A DNA stretch of 5,238 nucleotides from an uncultured Moraxella sp. (GTDB lineage Bacteria; Pseudomonadota; Gammaproteobacteria; Pseudomonadales; Moraxellaceae), in contig CALAPG010000128.1 in the NCBI GenBank assembly GCA_937889485.1, positions 1 through 5,238 on the forward strand. Reading direction: 5' to 3'. The position numbers were made by a program, and so were the translations under genes. Shown here piece after piece: positions 1 to 5,204 of the stretch; the first letter of the stretch is position 1; the number at the start of each line of letters is the position of its first letter. The notes below the pieces were generated by a model. It did not search any database. It was given only the letters and a program-made list of their open reading frames with translations, and had not been told where the DNA came from.

Positions 1-102
1 CGCCCTGCCATCGTTGTATTACTGGGTGCCAATGACTCCAAAACCCGCTGGAGCGATGCAGAAAATATCATTGCCAATCTGAGTATGCGCCGTTTTACCT
101 AG
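1..102 (+). CDS. C-terminal end of a probable family S11 D-alanyl-D-alanine peptidase (partial)
   Basis: Frame 1 is open from the window edge for 33 codons and ends in TAG. The peptide begins RPAIVVLLGAND and continues SKTRWSDAENIIANL. This resembles the end of the catalytic domain of penicillin-binding-protein-type D-Ala-D-Ala carboxypeptidases and endopeptidases (family S11). There a hydrophobic strand of the type 'vvvLGa' is followed by S/T-x-R-x-x-D-A and a short helix. Such enzymes trim peptidoglycan cross-links or stem peptides in the periplasm. The active-site SxxK, SxN and KTG motifs would lie upstream, outside the window, so the assignment rests on a short stretch only. The protein seems to stop soon after the domain, with no visible C-terminal membrane anchor helix, which favours a soluble PBP7-like endopeptidase over a DacA-type anchored enzyme. 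That last point is inference. Confidence 0.5.
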   Translation, partial: RPAIVVLLGANDSKTRWSDAENIIANLSMRRFT

Positions 103-139
103 ACGCACAGCCTACGTGGATATAACCAATAGGGGTATA

Positions 140-169
140 AAAAAAGCAAGGTTGATACCTTGCTTTTTT
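140..169. terminator. Bidirectional rho-independent terminator between the S11 peptidase and dksA-like genes
   Basis: The arm AAAAAAGCAAGG (140-151) pairs perfectly with CCTTGCTTTTTT (158-169) around a TTGATA loop. The A-run on the left becomes a U-run on the minus strand, so the hairpin can end transcription from both sides. It lies between two convergent genes: 38 bases after the plus-strand stop and about 30 bases after the minus-strand stop. Confidence 0.9.
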
Positions 170-200
170 AATTTGCTTTAATCTAATTTTGTCTCAAGGG

Positions 201-527
201 TTATTTTGCATGTTTCATACAAGTGGTAGCAAAAGGCACCGCTTCAAGTCGTTCTGCCTCGATGGGTTCGCCACTAACTGCACAAACCCCATACGTGCCA
301 TTTTCGATACGATAAAGCGCATTATTGACTAGCTCAAGGTTTTGTTGTGCTTCCACCAATAAATTTTTTCGCACATTATTTTGTTCATTGATTACCGCTT
401 GGTCATCCCAATCTTGTGTCATATCGGTATCTGGGTTTTGTAGGTCGTGCTCAATTTTTTGTGCACGAGTTTGGTATTCTTCTTTTAGTGCCAATAATCG
501 CTGTTTGGCTTTATCGGTGTCAATCAT
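201..527 (-). CDS. TraR/DksA-family transcriptional regulator with a half-degenerate zinc site
   Basis: This 108-residue protein belongs to the DksA/TraR family, which bind in the secondary channel of RNA polymerase and modulate promoters, often together with ppGpp. The N-terminal ~70 residues are charged and helical, as expected for the coiled-coil hairpin. The tip carries D39-W-D-D42-Q-A44, which fits the D-x-x-D-x-A tip motif of DksA-type factors. The C-terminal zinc-finger region has C82-x2-S85, 17 residues, then C103-x2-H106. Spacing matches the canonical C4 site, but the second Cys is Ser and the fourth is His. At 108 residues it is shorter than E. coli DksA (about 151), so it may be a DksA paralogue rather than the main DksA. 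Start choice: ATG at 527 has GGAG five bases upstream (533-536). A GTG two codons earlier overlaps that Shine-Dalgarno and is rejected. It appears monocistronic. Confidence 0.88.
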   Translation of the reverse strand: MIDTDKAKQRLLALKEEYQTRAQKIEHDLQNPDTDMTQDWDDQAVINEQNNVRKNLLVEAQQNLELVNNALYRIENGTYGVCAVSGEPIEAERLEAVPFATTCMKHAK

Positions 528-532
528 AATCA

Positions 533-536
533 CTCC
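533..536 (-). promoter_or_regulatory. Ribosome binding site of the dksA-like gene
   Basis: On the minus strand GGAG lies five bases before the ATG at 527. The in-frame GTG at 533 begins on the last G of this GGAG, so it cannot be served by it. This fixes the protein at 108 residues rather than 110. Confidence 0.75.
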
Positions 537-566
537 AGTTATTTTTGCAAAAAAAGCAGTCCAGCT

Positions 567-594
567 AGACTATCCAAAAAAATAAAAGTCTCAA
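567..594 (-). promoter_or_regulatory. Candidate promoter of the dksA-like gene
   Basis: On the minus strand TTGAGA (589-594) is followed after 16 bases by TAGTCT (567-572). The -35 is a fair match to TTGACA and the -10 is weak. Transcription would start about 30 bases before the ribosome binding site. The -35 overlaps the end of the 593-612 palindrome, which could matter for regulation. Confidence 0.35.
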
Positions 595-612
595 CGATTT
601 TTTAAAATCGTT
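593..612. repeat. 20-bp palindrome upstream of the dksA-like gene
   Basis: AACGATTTT (593-601) is the exact reverse complement of AAAATCGTT (604-612), with only TT between. The two-base centre makes it a poor RNA hairpin but a good dyad binding site for a dimeric DNA-binding protein. It touches the candidate -35 of the dksA-like gene. No regulator can be named from the sequence. Confidence 0.6.
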
Positions 613-785
613 TTAGCTAGCTTAGCACCAAGTGGGCAATTTATAAAGACAAATATTGCCATGAATGACAAACAGTCGTTTTTCAAAAAAACCAAAGTAT
701 GGTAAGCTAGCGCACAATAGCTTAAGTGCTTGGGCGCGCGGTTTTTTACAAGATTTAGCGCCTATTTGAGGCAGAGCATATCTGT

Positions 786-815
786 CTAGGACGTCTGAGC
801 CTAGGCCGTCTTGGC
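786..815. repeat. Imperfect tandem duplication of 15 bp upstream of pgk
   Basis: CTAGGACGTCTGAGC (786-800) is followed directly by CTAGGCCGTCTTGGC (801-815), identical at 12 of 15 positions. The core CTAGGNCGTCT differs at one base. Two sites 15 bp apart could be a slippage product or a pair of protein-binding sites; the sequence does not decide. Confidence 0.5.
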
Positions 816-918
816 GATAGCTGTTTTTGCCCAGATAGTAATATGGCTCAAAATTGGTCACACTGTAGGCTTTTTTTACTGACAAAATACCATTTAGTTT
901 TGATTTAGAGGGTTACTT

Positions 919-2115
919 ATGCAATTTGCTCGTTTAAAAGATATTGATGTTGCTGGCAAGACGGTTTTGATTCGTGAAGATTTGAACGTCCCTATCAAAG
1001 ATGGCAAAGTGGCGAACGATGCTCGCTTAAAAGCCAGTTTGCCGACCATTCAATTGGCATTAGACGGCGGTGCGGCAGTTATTGTGTGCTCACATCTTGG
1101 TCGCCCAGACCCTTCAAATCCTGAGGCAAAATACTCGCTGCAACCTGTGGCAGATTACCTAACCCAGGCTTTGGCACAGCCTGTTATGTTAGTCACGGAC
1201 TACATGCAAAACGCGGTTGCCGTTGCTCCTGGACAAGTGGTACTCTTAGAAAACGTGCGCTTTAACGCGGGTGAAAAGAAAAATGATAGCACCTTAGCCC
1301 AGCGCTACGCAGACTTATGTGATGTGTTTGTCATGGATGCGTTTGGCACCGCGCACCGCGCCGAAGCCTCAACAGAAGGCGTCATTGCAAAAGCCAAACA
1401 AGCCTGTGCAGGCCCATTGTTAGCTGCAGAATTAGATGCACTTGCCAAGGCATTGGACAACCCCGAAAAGCCCATGTTGGCGATTGTGGGGGGCTCTAAA
1501 GTTTCTACCAAGCTTGAAGTACTCACCTCATTGGCAAAAATTTGTGACCAAATCATTGTGGGTGGCGGTATCGCCAATACTTTTTTGGCGGCAAAAGGTA
1601 TTAACGTGGGTGCGTCACTGTGTGAACCCGATATGCTAGAAACCGCCAAACAAATCATGGCACAAACACAAGTTTTGTTGCCCACAGAGGTGGTCGTAGC
1701 AGACAAATCACAGGTCAACTTTGACGACTTTTTTGGCTCGTTAGCCATTGCCGATGCGCTAGTAAAACCCGTAGAAGCGTTGGGTGACAATGATATGATT
1801 TTAGATATTGCCCCAGACAGCGCCAAAGTAATGGCAGCAGCAATCAAAAATGCCAAAACTATCCTATGGAACGGCCCTGTTGGCGTCTTTGAAGACGACA
1901 AATTTGGACAAGGTACCCAGATTATCTCTCAAGCAGTTGCTGCAAGTGAGGGCTTTAGTATCGCGGGGGGTGGTGATACCTTGGCTGCTATTGACAAATA
2001 CCAAGTGGCAGATAAAGTAAGCTACACCTCAACGGGTGGTGGTGCCTTCTTAGAATTTGTAGAAGGCAAAACCCTGCCTGCGGTTCATGCCCTCACTCAA
2101 CATGCTAATTCATAA
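919..2115 (+). CDS. pgk: Phosphoglycerate kinase
   Basis: Phosphoglycerate kinase (398 residues, full length for bacteria) catalyses the reversible phosphate transfer between 1,3-bisphosphoglycerate plus ADP and 3-phosphoglycerate plus ATP in cytoplasmic glycolysis and gluconeogenesis. The N-terminal signature [10 protein letters not shown] (16-25) carries R19, D21 and N23 for the phosphoglycerate site. Basic-patch residues follow in [11 protein letters not shown] (R36), SHLGRP (H59, R62), ENVRF (R114) and DAFGTAHRA (140-148, R147). The nucleotide domain shows [12 protein letters not shown] (191-202; K194, K198), VGGGIANTF (214-222), WNGPVGVFE (317-325, E325), AGGGDT (349-354) and STGGGAFLE (371-379). 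The start ATG has GAGGG (908-912) six bases upstream. No gene shares its transcript closely: the next gene starts 329 bases on, behind its own promoter, so pgk is probably monocistronic rather than in an epd-pgk-fba operon. Confidence 0.98.
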   Translation: MQFARLKDIDVAGKTVLIREDLNVPIKDGKVANDARLKASLPTIQLALDGGAAVIVCSHLGRPDPSNPEAKYSLQPVADYLTQALAQPVMLVTDYMQNAVAVAPGQVVLLENVRFNAGEKKNDSTLAQRYADLCDVFVMDAFGTAHRAEASTEGVIAKAKQACAGPLLAAELDALAKALDNPEKPMLAIVGGSKVSTKLEVLTSLAKICDQIIVGGGIANTFLAAKGINVGASLCEPDMLETAKQIMAQTQVLLPTEVVVADKSQVNFDDFFGSLAIADALVKPVEALGDNDMILDIAPDSAKVMAAAIKNAKTILWNGPVGVFEDDKFGQGTQIISQAVAASEGFSIAGGGDTLAAIDKYQVADKVSYTSTGGGAFLEFVEGKTLPAVHALTQHANS

Positions 2116-2217
2116 GTGGCTGCTTTCTAGCTATCTCTAGCTTCTGTCTTGATAGACGCTTTACTTATATAAATGCCTTAAAAAGCAGAGCTTTAAAAAG
2201 TAAATGTTTTAAATCAT

Positions 2218-2282
2218 GGTGCAACCGTTTATTATCATAGCCTTAGCATAGGCTTTGAGCTAACGGCGGCACCAATTTTTTT
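2218..2282 (+). terminator. Long multi-stem terminator-like structure downstream of pgk
   Basis: Nested complementary arms are visible. GGTGC (2218-2222) pairs with GCACC (2269-2273). CCGTT (2225-2229) pairs with AACGG (2262-2266) across a small AA/CG internal loop. AGCCT (2239-2243) pairs with AGGCT (2250-2254) around TAGCAT. The outer stem is followed by AA and then seven T (2276-2282). It reads as an elongated rho-independent terminator for pgk. It begins about 100 bases after the stop codon and is larger than usual, so a structured 3' element is also possible. Confidence 0.6.
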
Positions 2283-2363
2283 GTAATATCATGCCAGACC
2301 CTATCAATCATACTGGGCTATGTAATGTTGGGTTAATATTTGTTGTGACAAGTTTGCAATCAA

Positions 2364-2392
2364 TTGTCAGACCAAAAGCTTAACGCTAATAT
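2364..2392 (+). promoter_or_regulatory. Sigma70-type promoter of the lipoprotein gene
   Basis: TTGTCA (2364-2369) matches five of six -35 consensus bases. After a 17-base spacer, TAATAT (2387-2392) matches four of six -10 bases. Transcription would start near 2399, giving a leader of about 45 bases. The -35 is also one arm of an inverted repeat with TGACAA (2346-2351), so an operator may overlap it. Confidence 0.6.
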
Positions 2393-2444
2393 ATTATGTA
2401 AGTATGTATACCCATATTGAATTGACAACATTCGAGGACACGAT

Positions 2445-2855
2445 ATGTTAAAACGTAATGCAATTTTAGCAACTTTGGTTGCCGCCCTAGCAGTTACCGC
2501 CTGTAGCAAAAAAACTGAAGAAGCAGCAGCAAATGGTCAACCTGAAGCAGCAGCAAGTGCAGCAGGGCAGGACATCAAAAACAACACTGCAAGCGCTGTT
2601 GATGCCACCGCAGACGCAGGTCAAGCTGCCGCCAGTGCAGTAACTACAGGTGCAGTTGTGGCACAAGGTGCCGCCATCAACGCCACCGAGGCCGTAGCAA
2701 ATGGCGCTGCCAAAGCAACCGAAAACGTTGCATCTGCAGTAGCGACAGGGGCAAATAAAGTAGCCGATGGTGCCCAAGCCGTTGCTAACGATGCCGCTAA
2801 CAGCCACACGGATATCCAATCAACCAGCAATATCCCCGAAAAACAAAAGTACTAA
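2445..2855 (+). CDS. Alanine-rich lipoprotein with 11-residue periodicity, unknown function
   Basis: This 136-residue protein begins with a type II signal peptide: K3-R4, a hydrophobic stretch, then the lipobox V17-T18-A19-C20. C20 would be lipidated, and Ser at +2 predicts outer-membrane sorting. The mature part is about one-third alanine, lacks aromatic residues until the final Tyr, and looks like amphipathic helix. An approximate 11-residue repeat is visible: TEAVANGAAKA (81-91), TENVASAVATG (92-102), ANKVADGAQAV (103-113), then ANDAANS. This is reminiscent of the 11-mers of LEA-like and apolipoprotein-like helices. The tail (121-136) is polar and non-repetitive. The start has GAGGA (2434-2438) six bases upstream. 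The gene has its own promoter and terminator and lies between pgk and fba with no evident metabolic link. I do not recognise a characterised family; an envelope-structural or stress role is a guess. Confidence 0.85.
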   Translation: MLKRNAILATLVAALAVTACSKKTEEAAANGQPEAAASAAGQDIKNNTASAVDATADAGQAAASAVTTGAVVAQGAAINATEAVANGAAKATENVASAVATGANKVADGAQAVANDAANSHTDIQSTSNIPEKQKY

Positions 2856-2904
2856 CATCTAAAGTGTGGCAGCGACCCTCTGCCAGCAAATATACCGTAG
2901 TACC

Positions 2905-2934
2905 AAAGCCCCATCCCATGATTGGGGCTTTTTT
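2905..2934 (+). terminator. Rho-independent terminator of the lipoprotein gene
   Basis: AAAGCCCCA (2905-2913) pairs with TGGGGCTTT (2923-2931) around a nine-base loop, and the T-run continues to 2934. It begins 50 bases after the lipoprotein stop codon and separates that unit from fba. Confidence 0.92.
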
Positions 2935-2991
2935 GTAGCCCTGCCAATAGGCACAAGCAAGCGAAATACGATTTAATTTATAGCACAGTTC

Positions 2992-3000
2992 TGTTATACT
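2992..3000 (+). promoter_or_regulatory. Candidate extended -10 promoter of fba (distal)
   Basis: TG-T-TATACT (2992-3000) is an extended -10 element with five of six bases of TATAAT. A poor -35 (TTTAAT, 2972-2977) sits 17 bases upstream, which extended -10 promoters tolerate. The resulting leader would be about 80 bases. Confidence 0.5.
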
Positions 3001-3028
3001 CAAGCGCTATGAAACCCTGTAAAACCTA

Positions 3029-3037
3029 TGGTAAAAT
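3029..3037 (+). promoter_or_regulatory. Candidate extended -10 promoter of fba (proximal)
   Basis: TG-G-TAAAAT (3029-3037) is a second extended -10 element, five of six bases, with no recognisable -35. It would give a leader of about 45 bases. Either or both elements may drive fba. Confidence 0.35.
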
Positions 3038-3088
3038 ATTGTTAAAAATATTTCACACGCAGACTTAATTTGACGAAGAGAAAGTAAT

Positions 3089-4126
3089 ATGGCTTTGATT
3101 TCCTTGCGACAGCTACTAGATCATGCAGCAGAAAACAACTACGGTGTCCCTGCTTTTAATGTAAATAACTTAGAACAAATGCGCGCTATTATGCTGGCAG
3201 CGGATGAAACCAACTCGCCTGTTATCGTGCAAGCAAGTGCAGGTGCTCGTAAATACGCGGGTGCGCCTTTCTTACGTCACTTGATTTTATCAGCCATTGA
3301 AGAATGGCCGCATATCCCCGTGGTTATGCACCAAGATCATGGTACTAGCCCCGCTGTCTGTCAGCGCTCTATTCAGCTAGGTTTTTCATCAGTTATGATG
3401 GATGGCTCGCTAAAAGCTGATGGCAAAACCCCAGCAGATTATGACTATAACGTCGCAGTTACTCGTGAAGTGGTCAAATTATCGCATGCGTGTGGCGTGT
3501 CTGTAGAGGGCGAAATTGGCGTATTAGGTAGCCTAGAAACAGGCATGGCAGGTGAAGAAGATGGCGTAGGCGCAGAAGGTGTCCTAGACCATTCACAGCT
3601 TTTGACCAGTGCCGATGAAGCCGAACAGTTTGTTAAAGATACCCAAGTAGATGCGCTCGCAATTGCCGTAGGTACTAGTCATGGGGCTTATAAGTTCACC
3701 CGTCCACCCACCGATGATATTTTATCCATTGCGCGTATCAAAGAAATCCATGCCCGTATTCCCAATACCCATTTGGTCATGCACGGCTCTTCTAGCGTGC
3801 CACAAGAATGGTTAAAGGTCATCAACGCCCACGGTGGTAACATCGGCGAAACTTATGGCGTTCCTGTTGAGCAAATTGTAGAAGCCATCAAACATGGGGT
3901 GCGTAAAGTCAATATTGATACTGATTTACGCTTGGCATCAACGGGGGCAATTCGCCAGTTTTTGGCAGAAAACCCAGCCGATTTTGACCCACGCAAATAC
4001 CTTGCTAAAAGCATTGACGCCATGAAAGCAGTGTGTGTTGAACGTTATATGGCATTTGGTACCGCTGGCAATGCCGATAAAATTCAGCCATTGAGCCTTG
4101 AAAAAATGGTAGATTTTTATCAATAA
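3089..4126 (+). CDS. fba: Class II fructose-1,6-bisphosphate aldolase
   Basis: This zinc-dependent aldolase (345 residues) reversibly cleaves fructose 1,6-bisphosphate to dihydroxyacetone phosphate and glyceraldehyde 3-phosphate in the cytoplasm. Both class II signatures are present: VVMHQDHG (78-85), with catalytic Asp83 and zinc ligand His84, and [12 protein letters not shown] (139-150). Further zinc ligands are H198 in GTSHGAYK and H232 in VMHGSS. NIDTD (275-279) forms the phosphate/DHAP-binding loop with the preceding GVRKV. Length and the C-terminal [14 protein letters not shown] stretch fit the class II subtype typified by Calvin-cycle CbbA and many proteobacterial Fba enzymes, rather than the E. 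coli FbaA type. The start ATG is preceded by a weak purine-rich site GAAGAG (3075-3080) eight bases away. It forms its own unit, flanked by terminators at 2905-2934 and 4183-4213, although it acts in the same pathway as pgk upstream. Confidence 0.97.
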   Translation: MALISLRQLLDHAAENNYGVPAFNVNNLEQMRAIMLAADETNSPVIVQASAGARKYAGAPFLRHLILSAIEEWPHIPVVMHQDHGTSPAVCQRSIQLGFSSVMMDGSLKADGKTPADYDYNVAVTREVVKLSHACGVSVEGEIGVLGSLETGMAGEEDGVGAEGVLDHSQLLTSADEAEQFVKDTQVDALAIAVGTSHGAYKFTRPPTDDILSIARIKEIHARIPNTHLVMHGSSSVPQEWLKVINAHGGNIGETYGVPVEQIVEAIKHGVRKVNIDTDLRLASTGAIRQFLAENPADFDPRKYLAKSIDAMKAVCVERYMAFGTAGNADKIQPLSLEKMVDFYQ

Positions 4127-4182
4127 ACGCACTGTAGCTTTCTGTCATATAATATGATGAGGTGACAAGCAACACGTAGTGG

Positions 4183-4213
4183 GGTGGGACAACCTAGGTT
4201 TCCCGCCTTTTTT
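4183..4213 (+). terminator. Rho-independent terminator of fba
   Basis: GGTGGGA (4183-4189) pairs with TCCCGCC (4201-4207), with one G-U wobble. After a bulged C, AAC (4191-4193) pairs with GTT (4198-4200) around CTAG. Six T follow (4208-4213). It lies 57 bases after the fba stop codon. Confidence 0.87.
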
Positions 4214-4232
4214 ATTATGTATTGATATCATG

Positions 4233-4241
4233 TGTTAATAT
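4233..4241 (+). promoter_or_regulatory. Candidate extended -10 promoter of ruvA
   Basis: TG-T-TAATAT (4233-4241) is an extended -10 element 20 bases downstream of the fba terminator. A weak TTATTA (4212-4217) lies 18 bases upstream as a possible -35. The start would fall near 4248, leaving a leader of about 34 bases that includes the GGAG ribosome binding site (4266-4269). The element overlaps the direct repeats TTGATATCAT (4222-4231) and TTAATATCAT (4235-4244). Confidence 0.4.
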
Positions 4242-4281
4242 CATAAACAAATACCCTATAAAATTGGAGAATACGGCAACG

Positions 4282-4902
4282 ATGATAGGAATGATTCAAG
4301 GTCAAGTACAGCATCTTATGGCGCCTACCGTCATTGTGATGACAGCGTCGGGTATCGGCTATGAAGTGGAACTGCCATTAAATGCTTTTTGCCAAGTCTC
4401 ACATCAGCAGTCAATCACGCTTTGGACGCACTTGGTAGTGCGAGAAGATGCACATTTATTGTTTGGCTTCTTAAATCATGAAGATCGCGAAGTTTTTCGG
4501 CTATTACTTAAAGTCAATGGGGTTGGGGCAAAAATGGCGCTTGCCATGATGTCCACAGTGAGTTTGCAAGAGTTACAGCAATATGTGGCAAGTGGTGACG
4601 AGGTAGCCTTAACGCGCATTCCAGGCGTGGGCAAAAAGACAGCGCAGCGGTTAATTGTAGAGCTAACAGATAAGCTCCAGCATTTGGGTGCCGCTGCTGA
4701 TTTGCTAACCGACCAGCCGATGCACCATGATAGTAGCCATGAAGCCCTTATTGTCGCGGAGGTAGAAGCAGGACTGATTGCGCTAGGCTATCGAGATAAA
4801 GAAGCACAAGCCGCCATCAAACTTGCAAAATCTACCATTTATGAACCTTTGACCACCCAAAACTTGCTCAAAGCGGCCCTCCGTAATTTGGCGATTGGCT
4901 AA
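4282..4902 (+). CDS. ruvA: Holliday junction branch migration complex subunit RuvA
   Basis: RuvA (206 residues; E. coli has 203) binds Holliday junctions as a tetramer and loads the RuvB motor for branch migration during recombinational repair. Domain I (about 1-63) is the OB fold and ends in VREDAHLLFGF, with E55-D56 at the place of the acidic pin that separates DNA strands. Domain II (about 64-140) has two helix-hairpin-helix motifs: VNGVGAK (78-84) and IPGVGKKTAQRL (113-124). A flexible linker (about 141-155) precedes domain III, the RuvB-binding part, with AGLIALGYRDKEAQAAI (163-179). The start was set at ATG 4282 because MIGMIQG matches the family N-terminus (MIGxxxG). The open frame extends upstream to a TTG at 4222, but those 20 residues are not RuvA-like and overlap the promoter region. 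GGAG lies 12 bases upstream, a longer gap than usual. No ruvB or ruvC follows; a terminator and convergent accC do. Confidence 0.96.
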   Translation: MIGMIQGQVQHLMAPTVIVMTASGIGYEVELPLNAFCQVSHQQSITLWTHLVVREDAHLLFGFLNHEDREVFRLLLKVNGVGAKMALAMMSTVSLQELQQYVASGDEVALTRIPGVGKKTAQRLIVELTDKLQHLGAAADLLTDQPMHHDSSHEALIVAEVEAGLIALGYRDKEAQAAIKLAKSTIYEPLTTQNLLKAALRNLAIG

Positions 4903-4912
4903 AATGGGTCAT

Positions 4913-4942
4913 AAAAAAGCGGTGAATGATCACCGCTTTTTT
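4913..4942. terminator. Bidirectional rho-independent terminator between ruvA and accC
   Basis: AAAAAAGCGGTG (4913-4924) pairs perfectly over 12 bp with CACCGCTTTTTT (4931-4942) around AATGAT. A-run and T-run on opposite sides let it act on both strands. It starts ten bases after the ruvA stop and lies 91 bases beyond the stop of convergent accC. Confidence 0.94.
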
Positions 4943-4966
4943 AGTGGCTTGATTTGTGGCTCTATT

Positions 4967-4994
4967 GATGTCCTGTGATAGATGCCCTGTGTAG
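4967..4994. repeat. Imperfect 14-bp tandem duplication between ruvA and accC
   Basis: GATGTCCTGTGATA (4967-4980) is followed directly by GATGCCCTGTGTAG (4981-4994), identical at 10 of 14 positions. It is probably a decayed slippage duplication in non-coding sequence; no function is evident. Confidence 0.35.
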
Positions 4995-5033
4995 GCGCCT
5001 TTATTATTGACCAAATTGACCAGGCTCTAGGCA

Positions 5034-5204
5034 CTAGACATTTTCTGGTTTAGGCTTCGGGGCATTAGTAAGTAGCTGGCTTTCAAGATAATGAATATTT
5101 TGCGCTTGACGGCAAAAGTCAGCATCTTGAAGAATGACATCTCGATGCAGCGGCACGTTGGTCTTGATGCCTTCAATCACCACTTCGGACAGGGCACTGC
5201 TCAT
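5034..5204 (-). CDS. accC: C-terminal end of biotin carboxylase, acetyl-CoA carboxylase subunit (partial, cut by adapter)
   Basis: On the minus strand 56 codons are open and end in TAG. The peptide reads MSSALSEVVIEGIKTNVPLH and later QNIHYLESQL. This matches the C-terminus of AccC: in E. coli the corresponding parts are RMKNALQELIIDGIKTNV and TNIHYLEKKL. AccC carboxylates the biotin on AccB using ATP and bicarbonate, the first half-reaction of malonyl-CoA synthesis for fatty acids. The ATG at 5202-5204 is the internal Met of the 'R-M-x-x-A-L' helix, not a start. The true gene continues beyond 5204, but genomic sequence is replaced there by adapter. The frame stays open through the adapter, so automated gene calls may add about 11 false residues. 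The tail after NIHYLE ends in a short PKPKPENV extension. Confidence in the family is high. Confidence 0.9.
   Translation of the reverse strand: MSSALSEVVIEGIKTNVPLHRDVILQDADFCRQAQNIHYLESQLLTNAPKPKPENV

Larger units (their letters stand above)
528..918. other. Intergenic region between the divergent dksA-like gene and pgk
   Basis: These 391 bases hold the upstream signals of two divergent genes and no convincing gene. An 87-codon minus-strand frame at 622-885 starts with TTG, has no ribosome binding site and resembles nothing I know. Visible structure: the palindrome at 593-612; GCTAGCTTA (616-624) with its reverse complement TAAGCTAGC (703-711); an inner pair GGCAAT (635-640) and ATTGCC (655-660); and an imperfect 15-bp tandem repeat at 786-815. 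No strong sigma70 promoter for pgk stands out. Weak possibilities are TTGGCG (811-816) with GATAGT (834-839) at 17-base spacing, and TTGGTC (854-859) with TACTGA (877-882) at 17-base spacing. Confidence 0.5.
2116..2444. other. Intergenic region between pgk and the lipoprotein gene
   Basis: No reading frame of interest is seen in these 329 bases. The first ~100 bases are A/T-rich, with TCTAGCT twice (2126-2132, 2136-2142) and a small AAAGC-AGA-GCTTT hairpin. The middle holds the multi-stem terminator-like element at 2218-2282. The right third holds the promoter and ribosome binding site of the lipoprotein gene. Confidence 0.6.

Noticed and set aside
325..585. 86-codon plus-strand frame antisense to the dksA-like gene
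   Set aside because: It is antisense to a conserved gene and its Ser/Cys-rich product looks like a shadow.
786..815. Start of a CRISPR or longer tandem array
   Set aside because: Only two imperfect adjacent units exist, with no spacers and no further copies on either side.
622..885. 87-codon minus-strand open frame in the dksA-pgk gap
   Set aside because: It starts with TTG, lacks a ribosome binding site, has no recognisable domain, and occupies the upstream region of pgk.
1305..1901. 198-codon minus-strand open frame inside pgk
   Set aside because: It lies wholly antisense to the unmistakable pgk gene. Its low-complexity Ser/Ala/Thr composition is a mirror of pgk codon usage.
2487..2830. 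Cys-rich and Ala-rich minus-strand frames opposite the lipoprotein gene
   Set aside because: The repeated GCA/GCC alanine codons of the lipoprotein read as TGC or GGC on the other strand, which makes spurious Cys- and Ala-rich frames. No start signals are present.
4222..4281. 20-residue N-terminal extension of RuvA from TTG
   Set aside because: It is not similar to RuvA, overlaps the candidate promoter, and the ATG at 4282 gives the family-typical MIG start.
5202..5204. ATG as the start of a small 56-residue gene
   Set aside because: The codon is an internal Met of AccC; sequence before it is adapter, so the apparent start is a coincidence of the junction.
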